Of a DNA stretch of 64,000 nt, positions 16,391-24,718 are shown in pieces. Made by a program: the position numbers and the translations under genes. Position 1 is the stretch's first letter, and each line of letters starts with the position of its first letter. The DNA lies in the NCBI GenBank assembly GCA_001683845.1, contig LXQI01000006.1:1-64000 (forward strand), read 5' to 3'. The DNA comes from Erythrobacter sp. ANT-B3C2 (GTDB lineage: Bacteria > Pseudomonadota > Alphaproteobacteria > Sphingomonadales > Sphingomonadaceae). Below the pieces are notes generated by a model, which worked only from the letters and a program-made list of their open reading frames with translations, was not told the origin of the DNA and did not search any database.

Positions 16391-18358
16391 TCAGAACGCA
16401 AGGCGCGCGCCTGCAGTTATGGCATGAATTTCACGCCCGCCGTTAAAGTCAAACTGAGCCTCATAATCGAAAACGACAGCGAAGGGCCCACCACCAGTCA
16501 CGTCGAGTGAGGCACCCGCATTGTAATAATCGCGGTCGAATGCAGTCCCGGTAAACGGAAAGGAGCCTGTTCCGATCGAATTGGAAAGGAAATTGGCAGT
16601 AATGATAGCGGGATCGTCCCGGAACTCATGATACCAGCCGCCGCGTATCTCGGGCCGAAAAACGACATTGCCGTCGCTGACTCCAAAGCCGAGCCGCGCG
16701 CCGACATTACTGCGGAGGGACTCCCGCTCCTGACGAAGGACGTTCAGCGCCGCGACCGAACCCCCGGCTTCGCTGAACCCGTCGATTTTGACCTCAGCGT
16801 AGCGGATAGCCGCAAACGGTTCGAATCTCACTGCGCCCAATGCGATCGACAGACCGGCACTAGCCCCACCAGCCCAAACCTCTCCGTCAGTCTGCCCGGT
16901 CGGCTGTGCCGAGAAGCCACCGAATGATAGCGAGCGCGTCAGATCGAATTTAACATCGGTGTAGCTTCCCCATGCATCGAGAAACACCGGACCGAGCGAA
17001 GCCGTGCCGTAAACGCCTGTAAACCAACTCTCAACCCCGCTCCGCTGGCTTAACGGAGTGAGTCGTACTGCCGAATTGCTGTATCCGCCGAAAACACCCA
17101 GCGCCGATGCCTCACCAATCCTGACATCGAGGCCGCCGAGCCCATGAAAACCATGAAAGTCAAATTCAGGGCGATCCACAGCCTGTTCGAAGCTACCTTC
17201 GCGACCGCCGCCGGCGATCCAGGCGCCGACCCGCCCCTGGCTATCGAGCATTGCAGTCGAGCCGTCAGGCATTATGCCGCCACCGCGCACAGATCGTGCA
17301 TACCGCAGGATTGTCGTCTCGCTCACTTCTGCAGCGTTTAACGCAATCTCCGTCAACGGAGAGAAGGCGGCGGGGGATAAAGCGCTCAGGGCCGCTGATT
17401 GAGCCCCCGGCGTGGCGAACAAGTTGTCGATCCCGTTGAGGAGAGCTAGCGTATCGCCCCTGGGGATGCCGACAAACTGGTCGATCTGCCCACCAACAGC
17501 GACTTGGTTGGCAGTAGTCCCCATCGTGGCGAACGGCGCCAGAGCAATGGCCAGGCCTTCGTAAAGCATGTTGCCGCCCAGAGCGCCAATCAATGTGGCA
17601 GCACCAGTGGTCAGGTTGATGCTGTAAAGCGATGTCACCCGCGTGCCCGGGCTGGTCATCGTCGCAAGCGCCGTGCCTTCGCGGCTAATGTCAAACCCGA
17701 CGTTTCCAAGCGTGGTAACGTTCGTGGAACCCACCGAGAACAGCGTCCCGGTGTTCGGCCCGGCCGTCGCGTTACCCTGGGTCGCCAGCTGCGCCGGCGC
17801 AAGCGCCCCGCGCGTATCAATAACGTAAAGCGTCGTCGAGGTCGCCCCAACGACAGGATTGGTGTAGGCCGCACCAGCAACGTTCACGATCGCGCCGGAA
17901 AGAGGATCCCCGGCCGCATAGGCGAGCGTGCCATCCACGGCGACCAGCGCCCCCGTGTCAGGATGAACCCGAAAGTTTTGACGGGTCTGCGTAACAACCC
18001 GAAGGCGATCCACTGTCGGATTGAAATCGAAGCCAACGCCTCCAATAGTCGGCGTTGCCGGCGTAGCGCCCACCTTTGTCGCCGCGCCCGTTCGGGTGTT
18101 CACGACATAAAGCTGCCCCACGTTACTCATCGCATAAAGAACACGAGGCGAGGACGAACGATAATCTATGGCCGCGATCGTGGTAAGCGGGTCGAGGCCA
18201 GTGACAGCAACCGACGAAACAACCACTCCAGGCGCAGTCGCCTGGAACGTGACGATCGTGTTGCCGTCCCTCACGGTCTGAACCGTTTGGGCCTGAGCTC
18301 CCGAAAAGGCAGTAACCAAAGCCACTGCAGCGACACCAACCAGCCAACGTTGAATCAT
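16391..18358 (-). CDS. DUF4394 autotransporter
   Basis: The 655-residue product has a signal peptide (about 1-23), a DUF4394 passenger region (about 40-285) built of repeated beta motifs (RVLYAMSNVGQLYVV, GFDFNPTVDRLRVVT, TTLYVIDTRG, and GNVGFDIS), a linker, and a C-terminal autotransporter barrel (about 375-655) ending in the expected terminal Phe (GARLAF). DUF4394 resembles a beta-propeller. The barrel would insert in the outer membrane and expose or release the passenger. A lone gene by spacing, it diverges from gspO. Confidence 0.85.
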   Translation of the reverse strand: MIQRWLVGVAAVALVTAFSGAQAQTVQTVRDGNTIVTFQATAPGVVVSSVAVTGLDPLTTIAAIDYRSSSPRVLYAMSNVGQLYVVNTRTGAATKVGATPATPTIGGVGFDFNPTVDRLRVVTQTRQNFRVHPDTGALVAVDGTLAYAAGDPLSGAIVNVAGAAYTNPVVGATSTTLYVIDTRGALAPAQLATQGNATAGPNTGTLFSVGSTNVTTLGNVGFDISREGTALATMTSPGTRVTSLYSINLTTGAATLIGALGGNMLYEGLAIALAPFATMGTTANQVAVGGQIDQFVGIPRGDTLALLNGIDNLFATPGAQSAALSALSPAAFSPLTEIALNAAEVSETTILRYARSVRGGGIMPDGSTAMLDSQGRVGAWIAGGGREGSFEQAVDRPEFDFHGFHGLGGLDVRIGEASALGVFGGYSNSAVRLTPLSQRSGVESWFTGVYGTASLGPVFLDAWGSYTDVKFDLTRSLSFGGFSAQPTGQTDGEVWAGGASAGLSIALGAVRFEPFAAIRYAEVKIDGFSEAGGSVAALNVLRQERESLRSNVGARLGFGVSDGNVVFRPEIRGGWYHEFRDDPAIITANFLSNSIGTGSFPFTGTAFDRDYYNAGASLDVTGGGPFAVVFDYEAQFDFNGGREIHAITAGARLAF

Positions 18359-18536
18359 AATCGCTTACCCCACCTGTTTGCTTGAAACCGCTAATTGTCG
18401 GTTTGAGTGCCGGCAAGCGTCGGTGTCAATGTTCTTTACGACGCCCGGCGAGGGAAGGATGCAAGGGCGGCTAAATAATTGTGATAGCTGCGGTTCAGCC
18501 CAGGGCTTGCTCACCGACGTTGGGAGGATTGCTGAC

Positions 18537-19304
18537 ATGCCTCCACTGGAAAGCGTTTGGCCGATCGCGTCGCCGGGGCTGCACGCCGCCTTGGGTCTGT
18601 CCCTCGGTCTAGTCGTCGGAAGCTACCTTGCAACGGTCTTCGTTCGATGGCCCGAAGGGGACACCGCCGCAGGCTTTTCAAGGTCACGTTGCGACAGCTG
18701 CGGCCGTCAGCTTCGTTGGTACGAGATCGTGCCATTGCTCTCGTTCTTCGTACTGCAGGGCCGGTGCCGTTCCTGTCAGGCACGCATTGGCCGAACGCAT
18801 CTCGTTTTCGAACTCCTGTGCGGCGCGGCCGGAGCGTTCCTTTTTGCTTCAGGCAACGCGGGCTTGGCACCCATCATCTGGCTGTTAATCGCACTAGCCT
18901 TCTTCGACGCGACTTATTTTTGGCTGCCCAACGCTCTCGTGATCGCACTGGGCCTAGCTTCTATCTTGGCACCACCGTGGCAGGAGGACTCCTCCTACGT
19001 AGCACGGCTCTGGGGCGGGGCAATCGGCTTTACTTCGCTCTGGTTCATCTCAGCGGCACATCGATCTGTCCGCAAACGAGAGGGGCTTGGCCGAGGCGAT
19101 GCAAAGATGTTTGGGGCAATTGGCTTGTGGACTGGTCTTCTCGGCCTGCCGACACTGCTGCTCTTGGCCTGCCTGATTGGGCTTGTAGACGCGCTACGGC
19201 GGCTAACAGGCGGGGCAGACGCGCGCACTGTTCATCTTCCTTTCGGGACGTACTTGGCTGTCGGGACAATCATGATGGTACTGCTGAAATCGCAAATTGC
19301 ATGA
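18537..19304 (+). CDS. gspO: Prepilin peptidase (GspO/PilD family)
   Basis: This inner-membrane aspartyl protease cuts and N-methylates prepilins and would process GspG, H, I, J and K. The 255-residue protein keeps the zinc-finger pair CDSCG and CRSCQ (about 59 and 85), the N-terminal GSYLATVFVRWP loop, the first catalytic Asp in ALAFFDATYFWLPN (about 126) and the second in GLGRGDAKMFG (about 185). The ATG at 18537 follows GGGAGGA at a good distance; earlier in-frame ATGs from 18378 add unrelated sequence. It lies 5 kb from the pseudopilin genes, transcribed alone. Confidence 0.92.
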   Translation: MPPLESVWPIASPGLHAALGLSLGLVVGSYLATVFVRWPEGDTAAGFSRSRCDSCGRQLRWYEIVPLLSFFVLQGRCRSCQARIGRTHLVFELLCGAAGAFLFASGNAGLAPIIWLLIALAFFDATYFWLPNALVIALGLASILAPPWQEDSSYVARLWGGAIGFTSLWFISAAHRSVRKREGLGRGDAKMFGAIGLWTGLLGLPTLLLLACLIGLVDALRRLTGGADARTVHLPFGTYLAVGTIMMVLLKSQIA

Positions 19305-19373
19305 AACTAGCAGGCTGAGCTGCAGCCGGTTCTAGGGACATCGGGATAAGGTGCTTCGGGACCGGAGGGTATA

Positions 19374-20491
19374 ATGCCACGGCTGTTGTTCCGCCGAGAG
19401 TTCAAGCTCGGATCGGTGAAGCTGGCACGAGAGCGCAGGGTGTCGGTAGCGCAGGCCGCTCGCGATTGGGACCTGCATGAGAAGGTGCTGCGCAACTGAG
19501 TTCGCAGCCACGAGGCTGACCGGGGATCGGCATTGCACGGCAACGGCGTGATAAGTCCGATGAGCAGGAGATTGAGCGGCTGCGCCGTGAGTTTGCCAGA
19601 ATGAAGGCGGAGCGTGACATGTAAAAAAGAATTGCGCCGGCCTACTTTCCGAACGGCTCGCTATGAAGATCGCCTTCGGTGCGAAGCACCGGGGGATCTG
19701 GCCGGTATCGTGGATCTGCGAAGCACTCGAAGTTCCGCGCAGCGGCTTTCATGCCTGGCTGATCCGGGCACCCAGCGCGCGCGCCCGCAGCGACGAGGAG
19801 TTCGGTGCCAGGGTCCCCGCAAGCTTCATCTCCAGCTATCGGATGTACGATGCGCGCCGCGCCTGGCACGATCTTTTAGCCGGAGGGCCTTCATGCAGCG
19901 TGCATAGTGACGAGCGGCTGATGCGTGTTCACAGCCTGAAGGCCCGTCTACGGCGTCGCGGGCTGCCGAACGAACACGGCATACGCTCAGTTATCGCCGA
20001 CAACGTGCTCGATCGCCAGTTCACGGCCGGCACCCGACCAGAAGTGGATCGCCGACTTCACTTACATCTGGACCGCCGAAGAATGGCCGTACGCCGCCGC
20101 GGTGATCGACCTGTCCTCAAGTGGTCGGCTGTCGATGAGCGATACCATGACGGCTCGTCACCGACGCGCTGATGATGGCGATCTGGCGGCAGGGCAAGCC
20201 CGGTACGCTACTGCATCACTCCGACCAGGGTTAGCGAATATATTAGCGAGCAGTTCCAGCGGCCGATGGCCGCCAACGGCGTCACCTCCTCGATGAGCCG
20301 GTCAGGCAACATCTGAGCTCTTCTCTTCACTGAAGACCGGAACGGATCGCGCGAAAACCTACCGCACGCGCAACCACGCAAGGCAGGACGTGTTCGATTA
20401 CATCGAGCGCTTCTACAAACCCATGCCCATGCACTCGATCCTGAGCTATCTTAGCCCCTTGGACCTCGAGCGGCGGGCGCAGGTAGCTTAA
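19374..20491 (+). mobile_element. Decayed IS3-family insertion sequence (orfA/orfB)
   Basis: OrfA begins at 19374 (FKLGSVKLARERRVSVAQAA) and is stopped at about 19498; its end is found in another frame as EQEIERLRREFARMKAERD with a stop where the next Leu should be. OrfB begins near 19663 (MKIAFGAKHRGIWPVSWICE), keeps family blocks such as FHAWLIRAPSARAR and NVLDRQFTA, then changes frame at about 20040 (WIADFTYIWTAEEWPYAAAV) and again near 20160 (LLHHSDQG followed by stops), ending YIERFYKPMPMHSILSYLSP, LDLERRAQVA and TAA at 20489-20491. The third catalytic acidic region is deleted, so no transposase can be made. No terminal inverted repeats or target duplication were identified. Confidence 0.88.
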
Positions 20492-20639
20492 CCCGATGGC
20501 CGCGAGTCTGGCAGCAGCTCCCATAGCGTGTTCCCCACTGCGCATCTTCATAATTCTTGTTTTCAGCCTCGCGCCTTGAACCGGGCGCCCGATTATTGTA
20601 GCTTTCCCCAAAGGGTCTGCTGCACTAATAACGAATGAA

Positions 20640-21863
20640 GTGCGAGATTCCCTCACCAGCATAGCCTTCAATGCACTCGATCGTAGGGGCGCGACTTACA
20701 GCCTGTGCAACTTGCAGGCACTCGGCTCAACGCTCAATCCAAGTTTTCTTTCTAAACACTCGGTAGCCCCGCTGAATTTAATCGATGGTGTTCTGACCGT
20801 CGGCATGGTCGATGTGGAGGACCACCAGGCCATCGCAGCACTAAAGTTCGCAACCGGGCTCGAGATCGCACCGGTCCCGATGCAGCGGCGAGACGTTCAC
20901 CGGCGCCTGGCCTCGATCCACCCAACGCAAGCCCCTGCTTCTCTTTGTTCATCTTCTCCGCAGCGCAAGGTGGACCCTACTCGAGGCGAGCTCACGCTCA
21001 CACTGCCACAGGGCATCGTGGCGTACAACGGTGCGAGCTTAGTCGACCTTGTCGGCGATTGGCTCGGATCACGGCCGCGAGCAGAGGCGCCGCTAGTGTG
21101 GTTGGGCCGGTTGCTGGCGGCAGGTTTCACGCCGGCCGAAGCCGGAACCATCATAACTCAGGCACATGGCCGAGGCGTTTGCTTGCCGGCCGGCGACTTG
21201 GCAGCGGCTGAGGGGCTGAGCAAAGGCCAGAACCTCGAGGCGGCCCTTGCGCAAGCCGCTGTTTCGCCGTGGCTCAAGTTCGCACTGGCATGCGCCCATG
21301 AAGGGGCGGACCAGGCCACGATCGTTGTGAAGCTGTCCGACTGTGAAGCTGCGATGGCCCACGGGCGCAGCGAAGCACGGAGGCTGGTCTTGGAGCTTGC
21401 CGCCTGGACAGTCCCGGCGCTGATCGCGTGGCGAAGCATCTCGCTGTCCGCCTGCGCGTTGATCGCGGCGGGGATCGTATTGATCTGGGTCAACATTCGC
21501 GCCGTTGTTCGTGATCGACCAAACAACGATGTGGTTCGGGCGGCCGTCCTAGAGATCATCTCTGCCCTTGCCCGACTCGGCATGCTGGACTCAGTGGCAA
21601 TCAGGATTGGTCTCGTTCGCTTGAACTCGCTGGCGCCCACGTGGGGCCAACTGCCCGACGAACGCGAAGGCCTAGCGCGCGCGCTGGCTTTACCGCCCCT
21701 CACGGCGGCACTGCTTGAGCGCGGCGATTTGGCAGAGGCAGCGGCTCGCACCGCATATCAGTGCCGTGAGCGCGCGAAGCAGATCCTCGAGCGAACACGC
21801 TGGCTGGTCCGGTGCTCCGGCATCCTGCTGGTGGGCACCGCGACCACCCTGTTGCTCACCTGA
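20640..21863 (+). CDS. GspE N-terminal domain fused to a GspF-like membrane domain
   Basis: The 407-residue frame has two parts. Residues about 30-85 (NPSFLSKHSVAPLNLIDGVL, TVGMVDVEDHQAIAALKFAT) match the second half of the MshEN/GspE N-terminal domain. Residues about 150-407 look like the two T2SSF halves of GspF: LGRLLAAGFTPAEAGTII, GQNLEAALAQA, a membrane pair near 255-290, then ALARLGMLDSVAIRIGL and a final membrane segment (LVRCSGILLVGTATTLLLT). There is no Walker A, Walker B or zinc site, so it is not an ATPase. It may be a true fusion, or a deletion joining gspE to gspF; the IS3 remnant ends 148 bases upstream. The start is GTG with no clear ribosome site. It overlaps the next gene by TGATG. 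Confidence 0.6.
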   Translation: MRDSLTSIAFNALDRRGATYSLCNLQALGSTLNPSFLSKHSVAPLNLIDGVLTVGMVDVEDHQAIAALKFATGLEIAPVPMQRRDVHRRLASIHPTQAPASLCSSSPQRKVDPTRGELTLTLPQGIVAYNGASLVDLVGDWLGSRPRAEAPLVWLGRLLAAGFTPAEAGTIITQAHGRGVCLPAGDLAAAEGLSKGQNLEAALAQAAVSPWLKFALACAHEGADQATIVVKLSDCEAAMAHGRSEARRLVLELAAWTVPALIAWRSISLSACALIAAGIVLIWVNIRAVVRDRPNNDVVRAAVLEIISALARLGMLDSVAIRIGLVRLNSLAPTWGQLPDEREGLARALALPPLTAALLERGDLAEAAARTAYQCRERAKQILERTRWLVRCSGILLVGTATTLLLT

Positions 21864-22981
21864 TGGAAACAGGCATCGTGGCACTGCGGATAGACCGGGA
21901 GGGCTTCGTCGCCTTGCGCGACGAGGCCGAAATTTTCGTCATCAGGCGCGGCGATCCGGCGGATTGGGAGGTGGTCCGCAGGCTCGCCGTAGGGCAGCGC
22001 TGGCTGGCTGTCCATGTCCCTGACTGGGCCGCGCTGCAGGTCGCCCTGCCGGCGCGGACGCGCAAACGTCGCGAATTGCGGGAAATGCTGCGCGATGCCG
22101 CTCCGGTGCTGCCAGAGGAGCTTGTATGGACCAGCCCGCGGTCGCTTGATGATGGCAAGGCGGGCGTATCGGTCGTACGCCGCCTTTGGCTTGATGATCA
22201 TTGCGTGGAAGTCGAAACAGAGATGCCGATGGCGCTGCACGTCATTGTCGAGCCGACAGGAGATCCGCTTCGCTACCGATCGCCCGCCGTCCGCCTCCGC
22301 AACAGGCTGACGGCCACGATCGTCTCGGGATCGCTCTTGGTCAGCGCCATCGCGCTGGCCCTGACCGCCAGAGGCACGCCGCCTTCCGAACAACTGCTCG
22401 GGTTTACCGGACTGGGCGCTACGCCGAGCGTGTCGGCGACTCTGCTGAAGCTGGGCTTCAGCGCGCCGGCAGGGACTCGTCTTGTGGCCATCTCAGCCGA
22501 CCCCTCCGGCAGTGTCGCCCTCGAACTTGATGCCCCTGATCCTAACATCGTGCATCGGGTAATGGCCGGCCAGCGCTCGCTCGGTCGATGGACGCAGACC
22601 CGCCAAGTTCGCCGCGCCGACGCCAGCTACCGAGTGACTTACCGCGCCAGCCCTGTTGGCACAGTTCGCGGCCACCACCTCGTCCTGCCGTTGGCTGCCC
22701 GCTCGCCTGGGGAAGCGATTACACTTGCAACCAGCATTCTCAGCGAGCATGCGCGCGCCGGAAGGGTCGAACTGCAGCTCACACGAGGCTCGGCAAGCGC
22801 CAGCAACCCGCTCGTCTTCGGCGTCTCCCTGGCCGGCCCACAAGCAAGCGTCCTGGCGCTGGCGGATCGGATCCAAAGTGGCACGCCTGCAATCCGGATC
22901 GACAACTGGCGGCTGCAGCCCGACCCCACTGGAGTGCGCCTCACAGGCGCTCTGGTGGTCCCGTGGATGCTTGAGCCTTGA
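21863..22981 (+). CDS. GspL/GspM-like bitopic protein of the second T2SS-like module
   Basis: The 372-residue product has a cytoplasmic domain (about 1-150) with VHVPDWAALQVALPARTRKR, RELREMLRDAAPVLPEELVW, the usual helix of GspL/PilM-type domains where a Pro-rich turn precedes the ELVW strand. One membrane segment follows (about 155-175), then a periplasmic region with two ferredoxin-like halves; the last (LVFGVSLAGPQASVLALADR, ending GALVVPWM) resembles the GspM domain. It therefore looks like GspL and GspM merged on one membrane anchor. Resemblance is by layout and short motifs only. It overlaps both neighbours by 1-4 bases. Confidence 0.55.
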   Translation: METGIVALRIDREGFVALRDEAEIFVIRRGDPADWEVVRRLAVGQRWLAVHVPDWAALQVALPARTRKRRELREMLRDAAPVLPEELVWTSPRSLDDGKAGVSVVRRLWLDDHCVEVETEMPMALHVIVEPTGDPLRYRSPAVRLRNRLTATIVSGSLLVSAIALALTARGTPPSEQLLGFTGLGATPSVSATLLKLGFSAPAGTRLVAISADPSGSVALELDAPDPNIVHRVMAGQRSLGRWTQTRQVRRADASYRVTYRASPVGTVRGHHLVLPLAARSPGEAITLATSILSEHARAGRVELQLTRGSASASNPLVFGVSLAGPQASVLALADRIQSGTPAIRIDNWRLQPDPTGVRLTGALVVPWMLEP

Positions 22982-23403
22982 GCAAAAGAACTCATCTCTG
23001 GCTAAGAAGCCTTGCGCTCGCGCAGGCGGCGCTGGCGATCGCGTTGACGTGGGCCTGGCGAGACGCCGAGCCGAGGATGTTTGGACCCACGACGGCCATG
23101 GTGCCGGTGCTCCCCCCCGGAGCCGCAGTCACAAGCTTGCCGCCGCTCTTTCCGGCCTTTACTCCGCCGATGGACACGCTGTTCGACGGCACCCCCGCCC
23201 CGGGCGCTCCTGAACTTATCGGGATCGCAGGACGGCTGCCGGACGATGCCGAGATTCTGGTGCGGACGCCAGAAAGCGGCACCGTGGCGCTCAAGATTGG
23301 CGAAAGTACGCTTGGCTGGACCGTAGTCGAGGTTTCACTAAATGGTGTGCTGTTCGAGAAGGATGGCCTGCGGAGCTTGGTCGCTCTCGAGGTTAATCGC
23401 TGA
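22978..23403 (+). CDS. GspC/PilP-like periplasmic protein of the second T2SS-like module
   Basis: The 141-residue product starts with TTG (overlapping the previous stop), has one N-terminal membrane segment (about 9-25), a Pro-rich stretch (PVLPPGAAVTSLPPLFPAF) and a small beta domain (about 78-141): ELIGIAGRLPDDAEILVRTP, LKIGESTLGWTVVEV, LNGVLFEKDGLRSLVALEV. That order of a short strand, a G-x-x-L-x-GW turn and a closing V-x-L strand is the layout of GspC homology-region and PilP domains, which dock on secretins. No PDZ domain is present. Third gene of a translationally coupled operon. Confidence 0.55.
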   Translation: MSKRTHLWLRSLALAQAALAIALTWAWRDAEPRMFGPTTAMVPVLPPGAAVTSLPPLFPAFTPPMDTLFDGTPAPGAPELIGIAGRLPDDAEILVRTPESGTVALKIGESTLGWTVVEVSLNGVLFEKDGLRSLVALEVNR

Positions 23404-23475
23404 ACCGGTAGTTCCGGTGATCAGGGACCTAGTCAAAATGCGCGACAAGGCGTGGCATCGCGCCGACGAGTAGCG

Positions 23476-24015
23476 CTACGACCAGCAGTCAGCTGGTCCT
23501 TGCAGATCCAAGAAGAACGGATCATCGAACAGGCCGGCGCGGACCATCACCCCGTCCTCCGCCGGGTTCGTCTCGACGAAGCCCTCGATCGGACCGTTGG
23601 TGCCGGAAACGTTCACCACCTGCACGCCAAATTCACCCTCCGCGGCGCGCGGGCCGAAACGGATTTGAAACGGTGTTTCCACGCTCGTGCGGCTGGGCGC
23701 ATTGGAGATGTTGATCGTGTGAAGCACGTCGGGATCGTAGGTGACCGGCTGGCTGGCCGCCTGCGGACCGGCGAAGGTCAGTACCAGGTTCACCATCTCG
23801 TCGGTGTACCAGGCATAGAGATCGGCAAGATCGGCCGGGCGATCGGGCTTGGGCGTGGGATCGACCGCAGGGTCGGTACGGCCCGGCGGATTGAGGTGGT
23901 CGGCGGCCGTGAGGCCCAGCCCGGCACCGACAGGGTCGCGCAGGCGGCCAGCCCGATTGCGCCCGCTCCTGCCCTCTCCCCGTCTGCCGTGCTTTTGCAG
24001 CCGCATCATCAGCAT
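23476..24015 (-). pseudogene. Truncated second DUF4331 gene
   Basis: The frame reads AADHLNPPGRTDPAVDPTPK, then DLADLYAWYTDEMVNLVLTFAG, shown here in family blocks, TINISNAPSRTSVETPFQIRFG, FGVQVVNV and GLFDDPFFLDLQG, all typical of short DUF4331 proteins, then ends in an unrelated PADCWS and a stop. About 50 residues of the usual C-terminus are missing. The N-terminus is basic and not a signal peptide; a hydrophobic signal-like run (IGLAACATLSVPGWAS) is visible in another frame, so a frameshift there is likely. It diverges from the ECF sigma gene, a common arrangement for DUF4331 genes in related bacteria. Confidence 0.6.
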
Positions 24016-24160
24016 CGCCGGGCTCGCTTTGGTGCGAGCAGCAAATCACATCAAGCGCAGCCTGACTTGCGAAAGCCAATATGCCAGGAAAAAAGGGTCT
24101 CGCCGTGCGTTGTAGGTTATTAGTGGATGTCTGGGCGCGCAATAGGATGCTTTCGACGAG

Positions 24161-24718
24161 ATGAATCGCGGGCTTGCCGAGGACCTGGCTGCCGAGCTGG
24201 AGGCGGTCGCGCTCGGCGACATGGAGGCGATGCGCCGATTGCACGATGCAACCTGCCACAAGCTATTTGCCGTCTGCCTTTCCATCGTCAACGACCGTGA
24301 GGCCTCCCAGGACGTCCTGCAGGAGGTGTATATCAAGGTCTGGAACCGGGCGCAGGGCTTCGACAGGGCTCGCGGCCTGCCGCTGGCTTGGCTGGCGATG
24401 ATGGCGCGTAATAGCGCGATCGACTGGCTTCGTGCGCAATCCCGGCAGCGCCGCACCAGCGAGCAGGTGGCGCTGGAACTGATCTCCGATGATGGCGAGC
24501 CGGTCGACGAGCAGCTCGCACGCCAGCAACAGGCGGCGCAGGCGATCAACTCGATGGAGGAGCTCGACACGGCTTCGCACGCCATGATCCATGACGCCTT
24601 CATTGGGGGCCTCAGCTATTCGGAGGTGGCCGAGAGTCGCGGCATGCCGCTCGGCACGGTCAAGAGTCGTATCCGCCGTGGGTTGCTGCAGATGCGGCAA
24701 AGCATGGTCAGTGATTGA
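24161..24718 (+). CDS. ECF sigma factor (SigK/RskA-type system)
   Basis: A 185-residue sigma-70 family regulator. Region 2 is at about 25-95 (LFAVCLSIVNDREASQDVLQ, then EVYIKVWNRA and AWLAMMARNSAIDWLRAQ) and region 4 at about 128-180 (IHDAFIGGLSYSEVAESRGM, PLGTVKSRIRRGLLQMR). It would direct RNA polymerase to a stress regulon once released by the membrane-bound anti-sigma factor encoded next, whose GTG start overlaps its end by eight bases. The divergent, truncated DUF4331 gene may once have been a target. Confidence 0.9.
   Translation: MNRGLAEDLAAELEAVALGDMEAMRRLHDATCHKLFAVCLSIVNDREASQDVLQEVYIKVWNRAQGFDRARGLPLAWLAMMARNSAIDWLRAQSRQRRTSEQVALELISDDGEPVDEQLARQQQAAQAINSMEELDTASHAMIHDAFIGGLSYSEVAESRGMPLGTVKSRIRRGLLQMRQSMVSD

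Noticed and set aside
17504-18385. 293-codon plus-strand frame
   Set aside because: Antisense to the autotransporter passenger; Arg/Asn-rich composition typical of shadow frames.
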